Source of the DNA: Paraburkholderia monticola
Lineage (GTDB): Bacteria > Pseudomonadota > Gammaproteobacteria > Burkholderiales > Burkholderiaceae
Reading direction: 5' to 3'
DNA: 64,000 nt
Assembly: GCF_001580545.1 (NCBI RefSeq)
Contig: NZ_LRBG01000008.1
Span: forward strand, 112,911-176,910
Shown here: positions 37,185 through 44,096 of the stretch, piece after piece
Layout of the letters: each line of letters starts with the position of its first letter
How positions within the stretch are numbered: position 1 is the stretch's first letter
Translations under genes and position numbers: made by a program
The notes under the pieces: model-generated
What the model was told of the DNA's origin: nothing
The model's input: the letters and a program-made list of their open reading frames with translations, nothing else
Databases searched by the model: none

Positions 37185-38579
37185 TCAGAGATGCTGCACC
37201 GATGCCGGCAGATCGCTGTGTGGTGTGGCCATCGGCTCGCCTTCCATGTGACGCATACCGTGCGAGCACAGCAGCCGGTACAGCGTCACCCGCGAGATGC
37301 CGAGTTCTTGCGCCGCATCGCCGAGCCGCCCACGATGCCGCAACAACGCGAGTTCGATCGCCTGACGCTCGGCCGCTTCGCGTGCCTGCGCGAGCGACAC
37401 CGGCACGATCTCGACGTATTCGGCGAGTTCGAGGTCGCGCGCGGTGATGGCGCGTCCCTCCGACATCACGATCGCGCGCCGCACCCGGTTGATCAGTTCA
37501 CGCACGTTGCCCGGCCAGCCGTAGTTATGGAGCGCGGCGATCGCATCGGGTGCGAAGCCACGCAGGCGCCGGCTCGCGTCCTTCTTGAAGCGCTCCAGCA
37601 TGTGCCGCGCGAGCAGTTCGATGTCCTTGCCGCGCGCGCGCAGCGGCGGCTCGTCGATCTGCAGCACGCACAGGCGGTGATACAGGTCGGAGCGGAAGCG
37701 CCCTTCGATCATCGCGGCGGTCATGTCCACGTGCGTGGCCGAAATGATCCGCACGTCGACATCGATCGCGGAGTGTCCGCCGAGCCGCTCGACCTTGCGC
37801 TCCTGGAGGAAGCGCAACAGGCTCGCCTGGCTTTCGAGCGGCAGATCGCCGATTTCGTCGAGAAACAGCGTGCCGCCGTTGGCCGCCTCGACCCGGCCGA
37901 TCTTGCGCTGGTTCGCGCCGGTGAACGCACCGCGCTCGTAGCCGAAGAGTTCCGATTGCAGAAGATGCGGCGGGATCGCACCGCAATTGATCGGCACGAA
38001 CGGCGCATTGCGCCGCGCCGAGCGCTCGTGAATCGCTACCGCCGTCAGCTCCTTGCCGGTGCCCGATTCGCCGGAGATGAACACCGGCGCGTCGGTCATC
38101 GCGACCTTGCGGATCGAGCGGAACAGCGCGAGCATCGCGTCGCACGAGCCGACCATCTCGCCTTCGGCGCCCTGCACGCCGTCGTGCGTGGCGGTTTCAC
38201 TGAGGGAGATCATGCCGTATGCATGACCGACCGAATCGACGATACGATCGCCCGAATACGGCACCGTCACGTAATCGAAGCAGTAGTCGCGCACGAGCCG
38301 GCGCAACGCGGCGTCCTGCAGTTGGCCAGGCGTCGTGGCGGCAACCCAGCCGACGTTCGGCATGGTCAAACAGGATTCAAAAGCGGCGATCTCGTGCGGT
38401 TGGAAATCGCTGGACAGATCGAGCAGGCCACCTGCTGCCGAGCCGGTGCGCACCGCCCGGCGCGCATCGCGCGCCGATCCCACGACTTCGACATGCCAGC
38501 CGCGCTGCAAAAAACGCGTATTCAGTTCCGCGCTCGGGTCACGCGAAACGTAAATCAGTTGCCGCGTTGCGGGTTCCAT
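37185..38579 (-). CDS. Sigma-54 enhancer-binding protein, VpsR-like (first copy)
   Basis: 464 residues. The N-terminal receiver-like domain (1-130) keeps an aspartate at the phosphorylation position (D54 in GGLLDLSS) but lacks the beta1 acidic pair and the beta5 lysine (DYVTVPYS). The AAA+ domain has Walker A GESGTGKE, the sigma-54 contact loop GAFTGA at 217-222, and Walker [15 protein letters not shown] Fis-type helix-turn-helix ([19 protein letters not shown]) ends the protein. This layout is that of VpsR-like regulators of biofilm genes. It is transcribed away from the Fap-like genes across a 538-bp regulatory region and is the likely activator of the promoter there. Confidence 0.92.
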   Translation of the reverse strand: MEPATRQLIYVSRDPSAELNTRFLQRGWHVEVVGSARDARRAVRTGSAAGGLLDLSSDFQPHEIAAFESCLTMPNVGWVAATTPGQLQDAALRRLVRDYCFDYVTVPYSGDRIVDSVGHAYGMISLSETATHDGVQGAEGEMVGSCDAMLALFRSIRKVAMTDAPVFISGESGTGKELTAVAIHERSARRNAPFVPINCGAIPPHLLQSELFGYERGAFTGANQRKIGRVEAANGGTLFLDEIGDLPLESQASLLRFLQERKVERLGGHSAIDVDVRIISATHVDMTAAMIEGRFRSDLYHRLCVLQIDEPPLRARGKDIELLARHMLERFKKDASRRLRGFAPDAIAALHNYGWPGNVRELINRVRRAIVMSEGRAITARDLELAEYVEIVPVSLAQAREAAERQAIELALLRHRGRLGDAAQELGISRVTLYRLLCSHGMRHMEGEPMATPHSDLPASVQHL

Positions 38580-38775
38580 TATTCAGATCCTCTCGTCAAC
38601 GAACGTTAAGGACGACGCATGCACCTGAAACTGCGGTTCAGACACGCTGACTCGTCCGGGATTCGCGAATCGCAAAACCCGAACGGCCATTCCATTCCGT
38701 GCGGACAGCTGATCCCCAAGAAAGCGGCGTGTGTGTTTGAGACGGCCTGATATGGGCCTTTTTTAAATCTGAAGC

Positions 38776-38816
38776 TGTTTTCGAGAGCTTACTATACACG
38801 CGCGGCTTCGAAAACA
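38776..38816. promoter_or_regulatory. Long inverted repeat, candidate regulator site
   Basis: TGTTTTCGAGAGC (38776-38788) and GCTTCGAAAACA (38805-38816) pair over 12 bases with one bulged G, around a 16-bp AT-containing centre. It could bind the enhancer-binding proteins or shape the 5' leader of the divergent regulator gene. Confidence 0.45.
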
Positions 38817-38982
38817 ATTATGCGAATTTAATCACCGGACTCCTTACCCACCAAGGCTTAGCGGCCGATCTGGAATTATTCAGCCGACAAATAAAACATT
38901 AGTGGAAGCGCTTTTCGTGGCGCTTGAGCGACAGTACTTCGCGCCTTCCGGATTTACGAATTATAGGTATTTTCTGCTGACC

Positions 38983-39007
38983 CGTTTCAACGCTGAAACG
39001 TTTTTTT
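38983..39007 (+). promoter_or_regulatory. Perfect palindrome, candidate upstream activator site
   Basis: CGTTTCA-ACGC-TGAAACG, a perfect 7-bp inverted repeat, followed by seven T. It is centred about 85 bp before the -24 element, the usual place for an enhancer-binding protein site. The T-run makes an intrinsic terminator for upstream transcription an alternative reading. Confidence 0.5.
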
Positions 39008-39054
39008 CCGATTTGATGCGCATTAGTCGCGTTTCTGCTGGTGGCCTCCAGTCG

Positions 39055-39067
39055 TATCAATGGATTG
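39055..39067 (+). promoter_or_regulatory. IHF binding site
   Basis: TATCAATGGATTG matches the IHF consensus WATCAANNNNTTR at every defined position. It sits between the palindrome and the -24 element, where IHF bends DNA to bring an enhancer-bound activator to sigma-54 polymerase. Confidence 0.6.
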
Positions 39068-39074
39068 CGAGCGA

Positions 39075-39090
39075 TGGCACATGTTTCGCT
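39075..39090 (+). promoter_or_regulatory. Sigma-54 promoter of the Fap-like operon
   Basis: TGGCAC-ATGTT-TCGCT, with GG at 39076-39077 and GC at 39088-39089 separated by the obligatory 10 bp. The consensus is TGGCAC-N5-TTGC; one base of the -12 box differs. The start of transcription would be near 39101, 17 bp before the first start codon. Confidence 0.75.
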
Positions 39091-39117
39091 AAATGCCATG
39101 CACCAGGGAGACACATC

Positions 39118-39594
39118 ATGCGACTCGCATTCCGCATCGATTTGATAAGCCGCGGCGCGCCGTACTTCGCAATGTGCGCAGCACTCTCGTTCAGCGCCCT
39201 GCCGGCAAGCGCCGGCGCCCAGACGGCGCAAGCCGCCCCGGCTCAATTCGCCACGCTGGCGGATTCCAACGATGCCACCGCCCCCACCTCCGCCAGCCTA
39301 CAAGCCAGAGCGCCGGTTCCTGCGGACGACGACAGCCAGATCTCCGCCAATGCCTCGAACCCGGCGGCCGATGCTACAGCGGTGAACGATATTTCGCTCG
39401 ACGACCAGATGCTCTCGCGGCAACGCGGCGGCGCGGTCGGCATGTTGATGGTCGCCGCGACGCCGCAGCTGATGCAAAACGGCGGCAACCAGGTGACGTT
39501 GTGGGACGAGATCGCCCCGCCCTCGCCGCTGCCGGTACCGGTCGATGCCGCCCGCGCCGCGCAGGGCAACGTCGCAACCTATCAGCGCAAGTAG
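39118..39594 (+). CDS. First gene of Fap-like operon; exported protein with double-Gly motif
   Basis: 158 residues from ATG 39118 (AGGGAGA ribosome site); the frame is open upstream, but the promoter lies there. A signal peptide is cleaved near residue 34. A low-complexity Ala/Asp/Asn/Ser stretch (35-90) is followed by the motif SLDDQMLSRQRGGAVGM (93-109), then a hydrophobic and Pro-rich C-terminus. Leu at -12 and -7 before Gly-Gly resembles leaders cut by C39 peptidases, one of which is encoded downstream. The same DDxxLxxQxG core recurs in the 43192 protein. It holds the place of fapA in Pseudomonas; similarity to FapA cannot be judged by eye. Confidence 0.75.
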   Translation: MRLAFRIDLISRGAPYFAMCAALSFSALPASAGAQTAQAAPAQFATLADSNDATAPTSASLQARAPVPADDDSQISANASNPAADATAVNDISLDDQMLSRQRGGAVGMLMVAATPQLMQNGGNQVTLWDEIAPPSPLPVPVDAARAAQGNVATYQRK

Positions 39595-39721
39595 CAGGAC
39601 CGAGCCACGAGACGCAGCAACGAACAGAAGCAGATAACAGGCAATGCAGGACCGGCGCCCGAACGCAAAGCACCGCGCGCCACGCCGGCGGGAACAAGAA
39701 ACAAGAGAGAAGGACCGGGAC

Positions 39722-40273
39722 ATGACTACGAATCACCGGACGCCGCACGCCCATGGGCTGCTGGCGGCGTCGTTCAGCGGCACTCCCGTCTCGCCGCGCG
39801 CGGTTTCGGCCCGCGCCGCCCTCCTCGCCAGCGTCCTCGTCATCACTTGCTTCGCGAGCCCCGCGTTTGCCGAGCAGGTCGCCAATCCGGGCGACATCAT
39901 CGTCGAGCGCAGCGTCACGCCTCGCGACGCGTTCGTCCCCGTGCCGCGCGACCAGGACCCGGTCGCGGTGCGCGCCACGACTTTCCCGGCCAACTCGTTC
40001 GACCCGACGATCGCCACGCTCGTCGGCGATACCGATCTGACCAACGCGCACGGCTCGACCGGTGTCGCCGCGGGCGGCGCGCTCGGCGGCACCGGCATGC
40101 AGGCGGTCACGCAGATCCTGAGCGGCAAGGCGACCGGCAACACGATCCCGCTGAACTCGGGCGGTATCGGCGGACCGGCCGCGGGGATCGGCGGCACGAT
40201 CAGCTCGTCGGTGACGGGCGCGCTTGCGCCGCTATCGAACGTGCTCGGCGGCGCGCTCGGAGGTCTGAAATGA
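39722..40273 (+). CDS. Exported Gly-rich protein of the Fap-like operon, extra to the Pseudomonas set
   Basis: 183 residues from ATG 39722 with AAGGA upstream. A long basic n-region precedes a signal sequence ending AFA at residue 50. The mature part starts EQVANPGDIIVERSVTPRDAF, and its C-terminal half is very rich in Gly, Ala, Thr and Ser (GGIGGPAAGIGGTISSSVTG). No cysteine is left after processing. Its stop overlaps the next start by 4 bp (ATGA). It has no clear counterpart in the six-gene fap order. A minor fibre component, chaperone or anchor are all possible. Confidence 0.72.
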   Translation: MTTNHRTPHAHGLLAASFSGTPVSPRAVSARAALLASVLVITCFASPAFAEQVANPGDIIVERSVTPRDAFVPVPRDQDPVAVRATTFPANSFDPTIATLVGDTDLTNAHGSTGVAAGGALGGTGMQAVTQILSGKATGNTIPLNSGGIGGPAAGIGGTISSSVTGALAPLSNVLGGALGGLK

Positions 40274-40947
40274 ACCCGCGCCTTCGCCCCTCGCGGCAAT
40301 CGCTCCAATCACTGCAAGTCACGCCGACGTGCACGGCACTTCGCGTGTGCGTCTGGCTGTGCTTCGGCGCCGCCGTCCTGATCGCCAGTGAAGCGCAGGC
40401 GCAGTCGCAAGCGGTGCCGGTCGTCGGCGCCACCGCGACGATCGGCATCGCCGCAGGCATGGGCGTGACCGGCGCGCTCACCGTCAACGAAACGGCCGGC
40501 CTCGACAACGTGCAGGCCAACCAGATCACGCTGACGAGTGGCGGCGCGGTCGGCAACGCGAACGCGAGCGCGCAAAGCGCATCGGTGGTCGCGAACGTGC
40601 CGCGCGCACAGGCGTCGATCGAAGCCAACGCGTTTTCGAACACATCCGGCGCGGTGCTGGTGAACCAGTCGGCCGGCGCAGGGAATCTGCAGCGCAACAG
40701 CACCCAGATCGGGACTGCGGCGCTCGGAGTCGAGACCGTCTCGGATGGGGAGCTATCCGCGACGGCCCCGAAGAACGGGAGTCTGGGGCAATCCAATGCG
40801 ATTCACGGCGTGCGCGAGGCCAGCATTTCCAGCGATGCCTTCCGCAACGCCAGCGGAATCGTGCAGATCAACCAGGCAGCCGGTGCCGGTAATGCCACGG
40901 CAAACAGTTTTGTGCTCCGTCCCCCGGCGGGCACTTTTTTTAACTGA
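40270..40947 (+). CDS. FapB-like repeat protein, candidate amyloid nucleator
   Basis: 225 residues. The signal peptide ends AQA at residue 44. The mature protein carries three copies of an 18-residue motif at 67-84 (TGALTVNETAGLDNVQAN), 126-143 (SGAVLVNQSAGAGNLQRN) and 195-212 (SGIVQINQAAGAGNATAN), separated by Ala/Ser-rich linkers of 41 and 51 residues. Three Asn/Gln/Gly-rich repeats with linkers are the layout of the Pseudomonas Fap fibre proteins; small size and position before the larger repeat protein suggest the FapB role. No cysteine remains in the mature chain, unlike the C-terminal CxxC I recall for Pseudomonas FapB and FapC. Confidence 0.75.
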   Translation: MNPRLRPSRQSLQSLQVTPTCTALRVCVWLCFGAAVLIASEAQAQSQAVPVVGATATIGIAAGMGVTGALTVNETAGLDNVQANQITLTSGGAVGNANASAQSASVVANVPRAQASIEANAFSNTSGAVLVNQSAGAGNLQRNSTQIGTAALGVETVSDGELSATAPKNGSLGQSNAIHGVREASISSDAFRNASGIVQINQAAGAGNATANSFVLRPPAGTFFN

Positions 40948-40973
40948 CCACACTTAAAGTATCGGAGCGAATC

Positions 40974-42365
40974 ATGAAGCGCACTCTTATTGCAGCAGCC
41001 GTTCTCGTTGCCGCATCCGGCAGCGTGCTTGCCGCGCCGCAGAAGGCCTACCTGTTCAATACGACGGTCGTCGGCGAGATGGTCGGCGTCGAAGGTCTGG
41101 TCGGACTGTTTGGCTGCGTGCATGTCTCCAGCACGGCTAACGCGGTGATCAACAACAACCAGTCGGTCAACGTGAACGCGACGCTCGATCCGCAGGCGCA
41201 GACCTACACCACCGGCACGGTCACCACGACCATCAACAACAGCAGAACATCGGCCAGAGGCGGCGGCACGGCATTCGCGTTGACGACGCAAAACCATACG
41301 TCCTCGACTTCGGGCTCGCAGGGCTACGAAGCGTCCGGCGGCTATGTGTACGGCAGCCAGAGCGGGAGCGTGTCAAGTGGCGGCTATGAAACAAGCCAGC
41401 AGGCAGCAGGCATCGCCGGCGGCTTCTCGCACACGAGTCAGAACTCGGGCGGCCATGTCTCGGCGGGCGGCTCGATCGGCGGCAGCCTCAGCTATCAGGA
41501 CCACAACACGTTCTCGCACGGCAACGACTCGTTCCACGCGAGCGGCGGCCTGCACGCCGGTTATCGCGAATCGAGCTACTCGAACGCGTCGGGCGTCGCC
41601 GGCGGCTTCGAGGCGAGCGAAGCGTCCGGGCAACACCGTACGTGGGGCTTCAACGCGAGCGAAGGCTCAGGCTATGCGATGGTCGGCGAGCAATCGTCGG
41701 GCTACTCGAGCAGCCGCTCGTCGTCGACCAATTCGTACGGCGCAGCGTGGGGTCTCGACGAAAGCATGTCGACGAGCAACGTAACGACCCATGGCTCGAT
41801 GACGCAGCACATCGACAACGAGGCAGCCGGCACGCTGAACGCGACCACCGGGGCGAGCGCGGCCAGCAACGTTTCGGGCAACCTGGGCATCAACATCGCG
41901 GAAGGCATCGACAACGCGCAGAGCAACGACGTGTCGCTTGCCTCGGTCGACGTCGGCAACGTGTTCGGCAACGCGCAGGACTTCAACGTGCAGTCCTCCG
42001 GCGGCAGCGCCACGATCCACAACTTCAATCTGAACGCGTCGGTCGGCAACGGCTCGCTGTCGGGTGTGACGGGTAACGTCGGCGTGAACGTCGCTTCCGG
42101 TATCGGCAACGCGCAGGACAACGCGCTCGCCGGCGCGGTGACGACGACCAGCCCGGGCAAGGCGATGACCACCGCGATGGACGCGACGGACGACAACTCG
42201 CAGTCCGCAACGATGGTCGTGCACGGGCAGTTCCAGGGCACGGCTAGCCTCGGCGCGAATACGCTGGCCGGCGCGTCCGGCAACATCGGCGTGAACATCG
42301 CCGGTGGCGCAGGCAACTTGCAGCACAACGGCCTTGCCATCGCGGCGCTGAACAGCGGCAAGTAA
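40974..42365 (+). CDS. FapC-like major fibre subunit candidate
   Basis: 463 residues. Signal peptide to residue 20 (VLA). After an N-terminal part with a single cysteine (C48), residues about 75-285 are extremely rich in Ser, Gly, Asn, Tyr and His. The C-terminal third has three copies of the 18-residue motif at 301-318 (SGNLGINIAEGIDNAQSN), 366-383 (TGNVGVNVASGIGNAQDN) and 435-452 (SGNIGVNIAGGAGNLQHN), with linkers of 47 and 51 residues. It matches the repeats of the preceding gene and is the best candidate for the main fibre. It is about twice the length of Pseudomonas fluorescens FapC owing to the Ser/Gly domain. A stable hairpin follows the stop. Confidence 0.75.
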   Translation: MKRTLIAAAVLVAASGSVLAAPQKAYLFNTTVVGEMVGVEGLVGLFGCVHVSSTANAVINNNQSVNVNATLDPQAQTYTTGTVTTTINNSRTSARGGGTAFALTTQNHTSSTSGSQGYEASGGYVYGSQSGSVSSGGYETSQQAAGIAGGFSHTSQNSGGHVSAGGSIGGSLSYQDHNTFSHGNDSFHASGGLHAGYRESSYSNASGVAGGFEASEASGQHRTWGFNASEGSGYAMVGEQSSGYSSSRSSSTNSYGAAWGLDESMSTSNVTTHGSMTQHIDNEAAGTLNATTGASAASNVSGNLGINIAEGIDNAQSNDVSLASVDVGNVFGNAQDFNVQSSGGSATIHNFNLNASVGNGSLSGVTGNVGVNVASGIGNAQDNALAGAVTTTSPGKAMTTAMDATDDNSQSATMVVHGQFQGTASLGANTLAGASGNIGVNIAGGAGNLQHNGLAIAALNSGK

Positions 42366-42421
42366 GCCGACCACGCGAGCACCGCAGGCAAGCAGAAGAA
42401 GTACAAAGCAGTCGGAAGGGC

Positions 42422-42450
42422 GCGCCGGCAGCCGCAGAAGCTGCCGGCGC
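42422..42450 (+). other. Intercistronic hairpin between fibre gene and peptidase gene
   Basis: GCGCCGGCAG and CTGCCGGCGC form a perfect 10-bp stem with a nine-base loop, 56 bp after the fibre gene stop and 21 bp before the peptidase start. No T-run follows, so it would stabilise or process the upstream mRNA rather than fully stop transcription, keeping fibre subunits in excess over export proteins. Confidence 0.6.
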
Positions 42451-42470
42451 GGATCGGGCAGGAGACCAGC

Positions 42471-43184
42471 ATGACCGGCTTCAGGGGGTTCCCGGCGCTA
42501 CCGTTCGCCGTAGCGCTGGCAGGCTGTGTGCTCTGCGCGGGCCACGCGGCCGCGCAATCGAGCATCGACACGTCCACGTTCGCCGGCGTGCCGTTGACGA
42601 AGACGGTCCGTTCGATGAAGGACCTGCGCTACAACCACATCGTCAGTCAGCAGTTCGACTACAGCTGCGGCGCGGCGGCACTCGCCACCCTCCTCAAGTA
42701 CGGCTACGGCATCGATATTCCGGAGACCGAACTGATTCGCCGGATGATGGTCTTCTCGACGCCCGAAGTCGTCGTCAAGAACGGCTTCTCGATGCTCGAC
42801 ATGAAGCACTTCGTCGAGACCATCGGACTGCGCGGCCGCGGCTTTCGCGTCAACGTCGACGCGCTCCACCATCTCCAGATCCCCGTGATGGTCCTGATGA
42901 ACATCGACGGCTACGAGCATTTCGTGATCGTCAAGCATGCGCAGGACGGCCGCGTGTTCATCGCGGACCCGGCGCTCGGCAATCGCATCGTGCTCGAAGA
43001 GGACTTCGCGAAGACCTGGAACGGTCTCGTGTTCGCGGTCCTCGGCAAACCCTTCAGGGAGGATTCACCGCTGTTGCAGGACAACGAGTCGCTCGCGCTG
43101 AAACTGCGCGCCGCCGCGCTGGCGGCCGGCACCGCCGCGACTCCCTTTTTCGAGTACGGCTTGAACAAGGCAGACATGTTCTGA
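42471..43184 (+). CDS. fapD: FapD-like C39 cysteine peptidase
   Basis: 237 residues with a signal peptide (to about residue 28). The papain-like C39 domain is complete: Gln60/Gln61 and Cys66 in SQQFDYSCGAAALATLLKYG, His150 in GYEHFVIVKHA, and Asp166 in VFIADPALGNR. It is not fused to an ABC transporter, so it acts as a free periplasmic or envelope peptidase, as FapD does in the Pseudomonas system. Substrates may be the exported proteins of the same operon that carry the DDxxLxxQxG motif. Start ATG 42471 with AGGAG upstream; the next gene follows by 7 bp. Confidence 0.88.
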   Translation: MTGFRGFPALPFAVALAGCVLCAGHAAAQSSIDTSTFAGVPLTKTVRSMKDLRYNHIVSQQFDYSCGAAALATLLKYGYGIDIPETELIRRMMVFSTPEVVVKNGFSMLDMKHFVETIGLRGRGFRVNVDALHHLQIPVMVLMNIDGYEHFVIVKHAQDGRVFIADPALGNRIVLEEDFAKTWNGLVFAVLGKPFREDSPLLQDNESLALKLRAAALAAGTAATPFFEYGLNKADMF

Positions 43185-43191
43185 ACCCACC

Positions 43192-44001
43192 ATGAAGTCA
43201 TACCTCACACAGCTTGGGTTCGTGCTCTGCGCCATCGCCGGCGGCGCAAGCGGCCTCGCCCATGCTTCGGAGGGCGCCGCCTCGCCACCGGCTCCCGAAC
43301 GTTCGATAGACCGCGAGCCCGCAGCCGCACCCCTGCGGGTGCAACTCGTCGACGACGACGTGCTCGCGACCCAGTCCGGCAAATATGCCGGCGCGACGAT
43401 GATCTCCGGCTTCGTGCTGAACGTCATTTCGCAATGGCAGTTGCCGAACGGCGTCGGCGCGCTCGCCCAGGGCACGCTCGCCGCCGTGCGCAACGGCAAC
43501 GGCCAGTTGATGAGCTCCGTCAGCACGTCCGCCAGCGTGACCGGCGGCGCGCACGGCTATGCCGGCGATTCGGGCGCCAACCCGAATGCCCAGGCGAGCG
43601 GCGGCCAGAGCATCGGCGTCAATGGGGTATCGCAGGTCACCCAGGTCGCGGGCGATCGCAACAGCGGCACCAACTCCGCGCTGATCGACTTCAACAACAA
43701 CGCCGTAACGCTGACGGGCTCCGCCAACGCACCGTCGGCATCGGCCAGCAATTCGACCGGCTCCGTGAAAGCCGGCATTTCGTTCGGCAGCAACGGCGTG
43801 AGCGTCGCGCTGCAAACACCCGCTGGGCTCGCCACCCAGACCATCACGCCGAGCAGCGGGCAGATCGCCCAGCTGCTGCAGATTGCAGGCAATAACCAGC
43901 AAGTCGCCAACGCCCTGCAACTGCATCTGCAAACGCAGCAGATGTCGGCTTCGATGCTTCGTCAGATGGGCGTACTACAGGCACTGCAAAACAGGAGATG
44001 A
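43192..44001 (+). CDS. FapE-like exported protein
   Basis: 269 residues. Signal peptide to about residue 25 (AHA). It contains VDDDVLATQSGKYAGATMISGFVLNVISQWQ (53-83), whose DDxxLxxQxG core matches the first protein of the operon, then a Ser/Asn/Gly-rich beta-type region and one degenerate copy of the 18-residue fibre repeat at 144-161 (NGVSQVTQVAGDRNSGTN). The C-terminus is Gln/Leu-rich and probably helical. Position between the peptidase and exporter genes and size fit FapE, an extracellular minor fibre component. Function is inferred from synteny. Confidence 0.7.
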   Translation: MKSYLTQLGFVLCAIAGGASGLAHASEGAASPPAPERSIDREPAAAPLRVQLVDDDVLATQSGKYAGATMISGFVLNVISQWQLPNGVGALAQGTLAAVRNGNGQLMSSVSTSASVTGGAHGYAGDSGANPNAQASGGQSIGVNGVSQVTQVAGDRNSGTNSALIDFNNNAVTLTGSANAPSASASNSTGSVKAGISFGSNGVSVALQTPAGLATQTITPSSGQIAQLLQIAGNNQQVANALQLHLQTQQMSASMLRQMGVLQALQNRR

Positions 44002-44096
44002 CCAGGCGGGCCGCCACCCGCCAACTGCAGCACAAGTAGTGAAGAAACGGCCGCGCAGTCCGCATTCGCGCAGCCGGAACACCGGGGGAACAGAAC

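Larger units (their letters stand above)
38580..39117 (+). promoter_or_regulatory. Regulatory region between the first enhancer-binding protein gene and the Fap-like operon
   Basis: 538 bp with no gene and an AT-rich middle. From left to right I see an imperfect palindrome CTGAAACTGCGGTTCAG (38625-38641), a long inverted repeat (38776-38788 with 38805-38816), a perfect palindrome followed by T7 (38983-39007), an IHF consensus (39055-39067) and a sigma-54 promoter (39075-39090). Open frames running into this area lack ribosome sites. Confidence 0.7.

Noticed and set aside
38983..39007. Palindrome plus T7 as simply an intrinsic terminator
   Set aside because: The stem is short and AT-rich, no gene ends upstream on this strand, and its position relative to the IHF and sigma-54 sites fits an activator site better. 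The terminator reading is kept only as an alternative.
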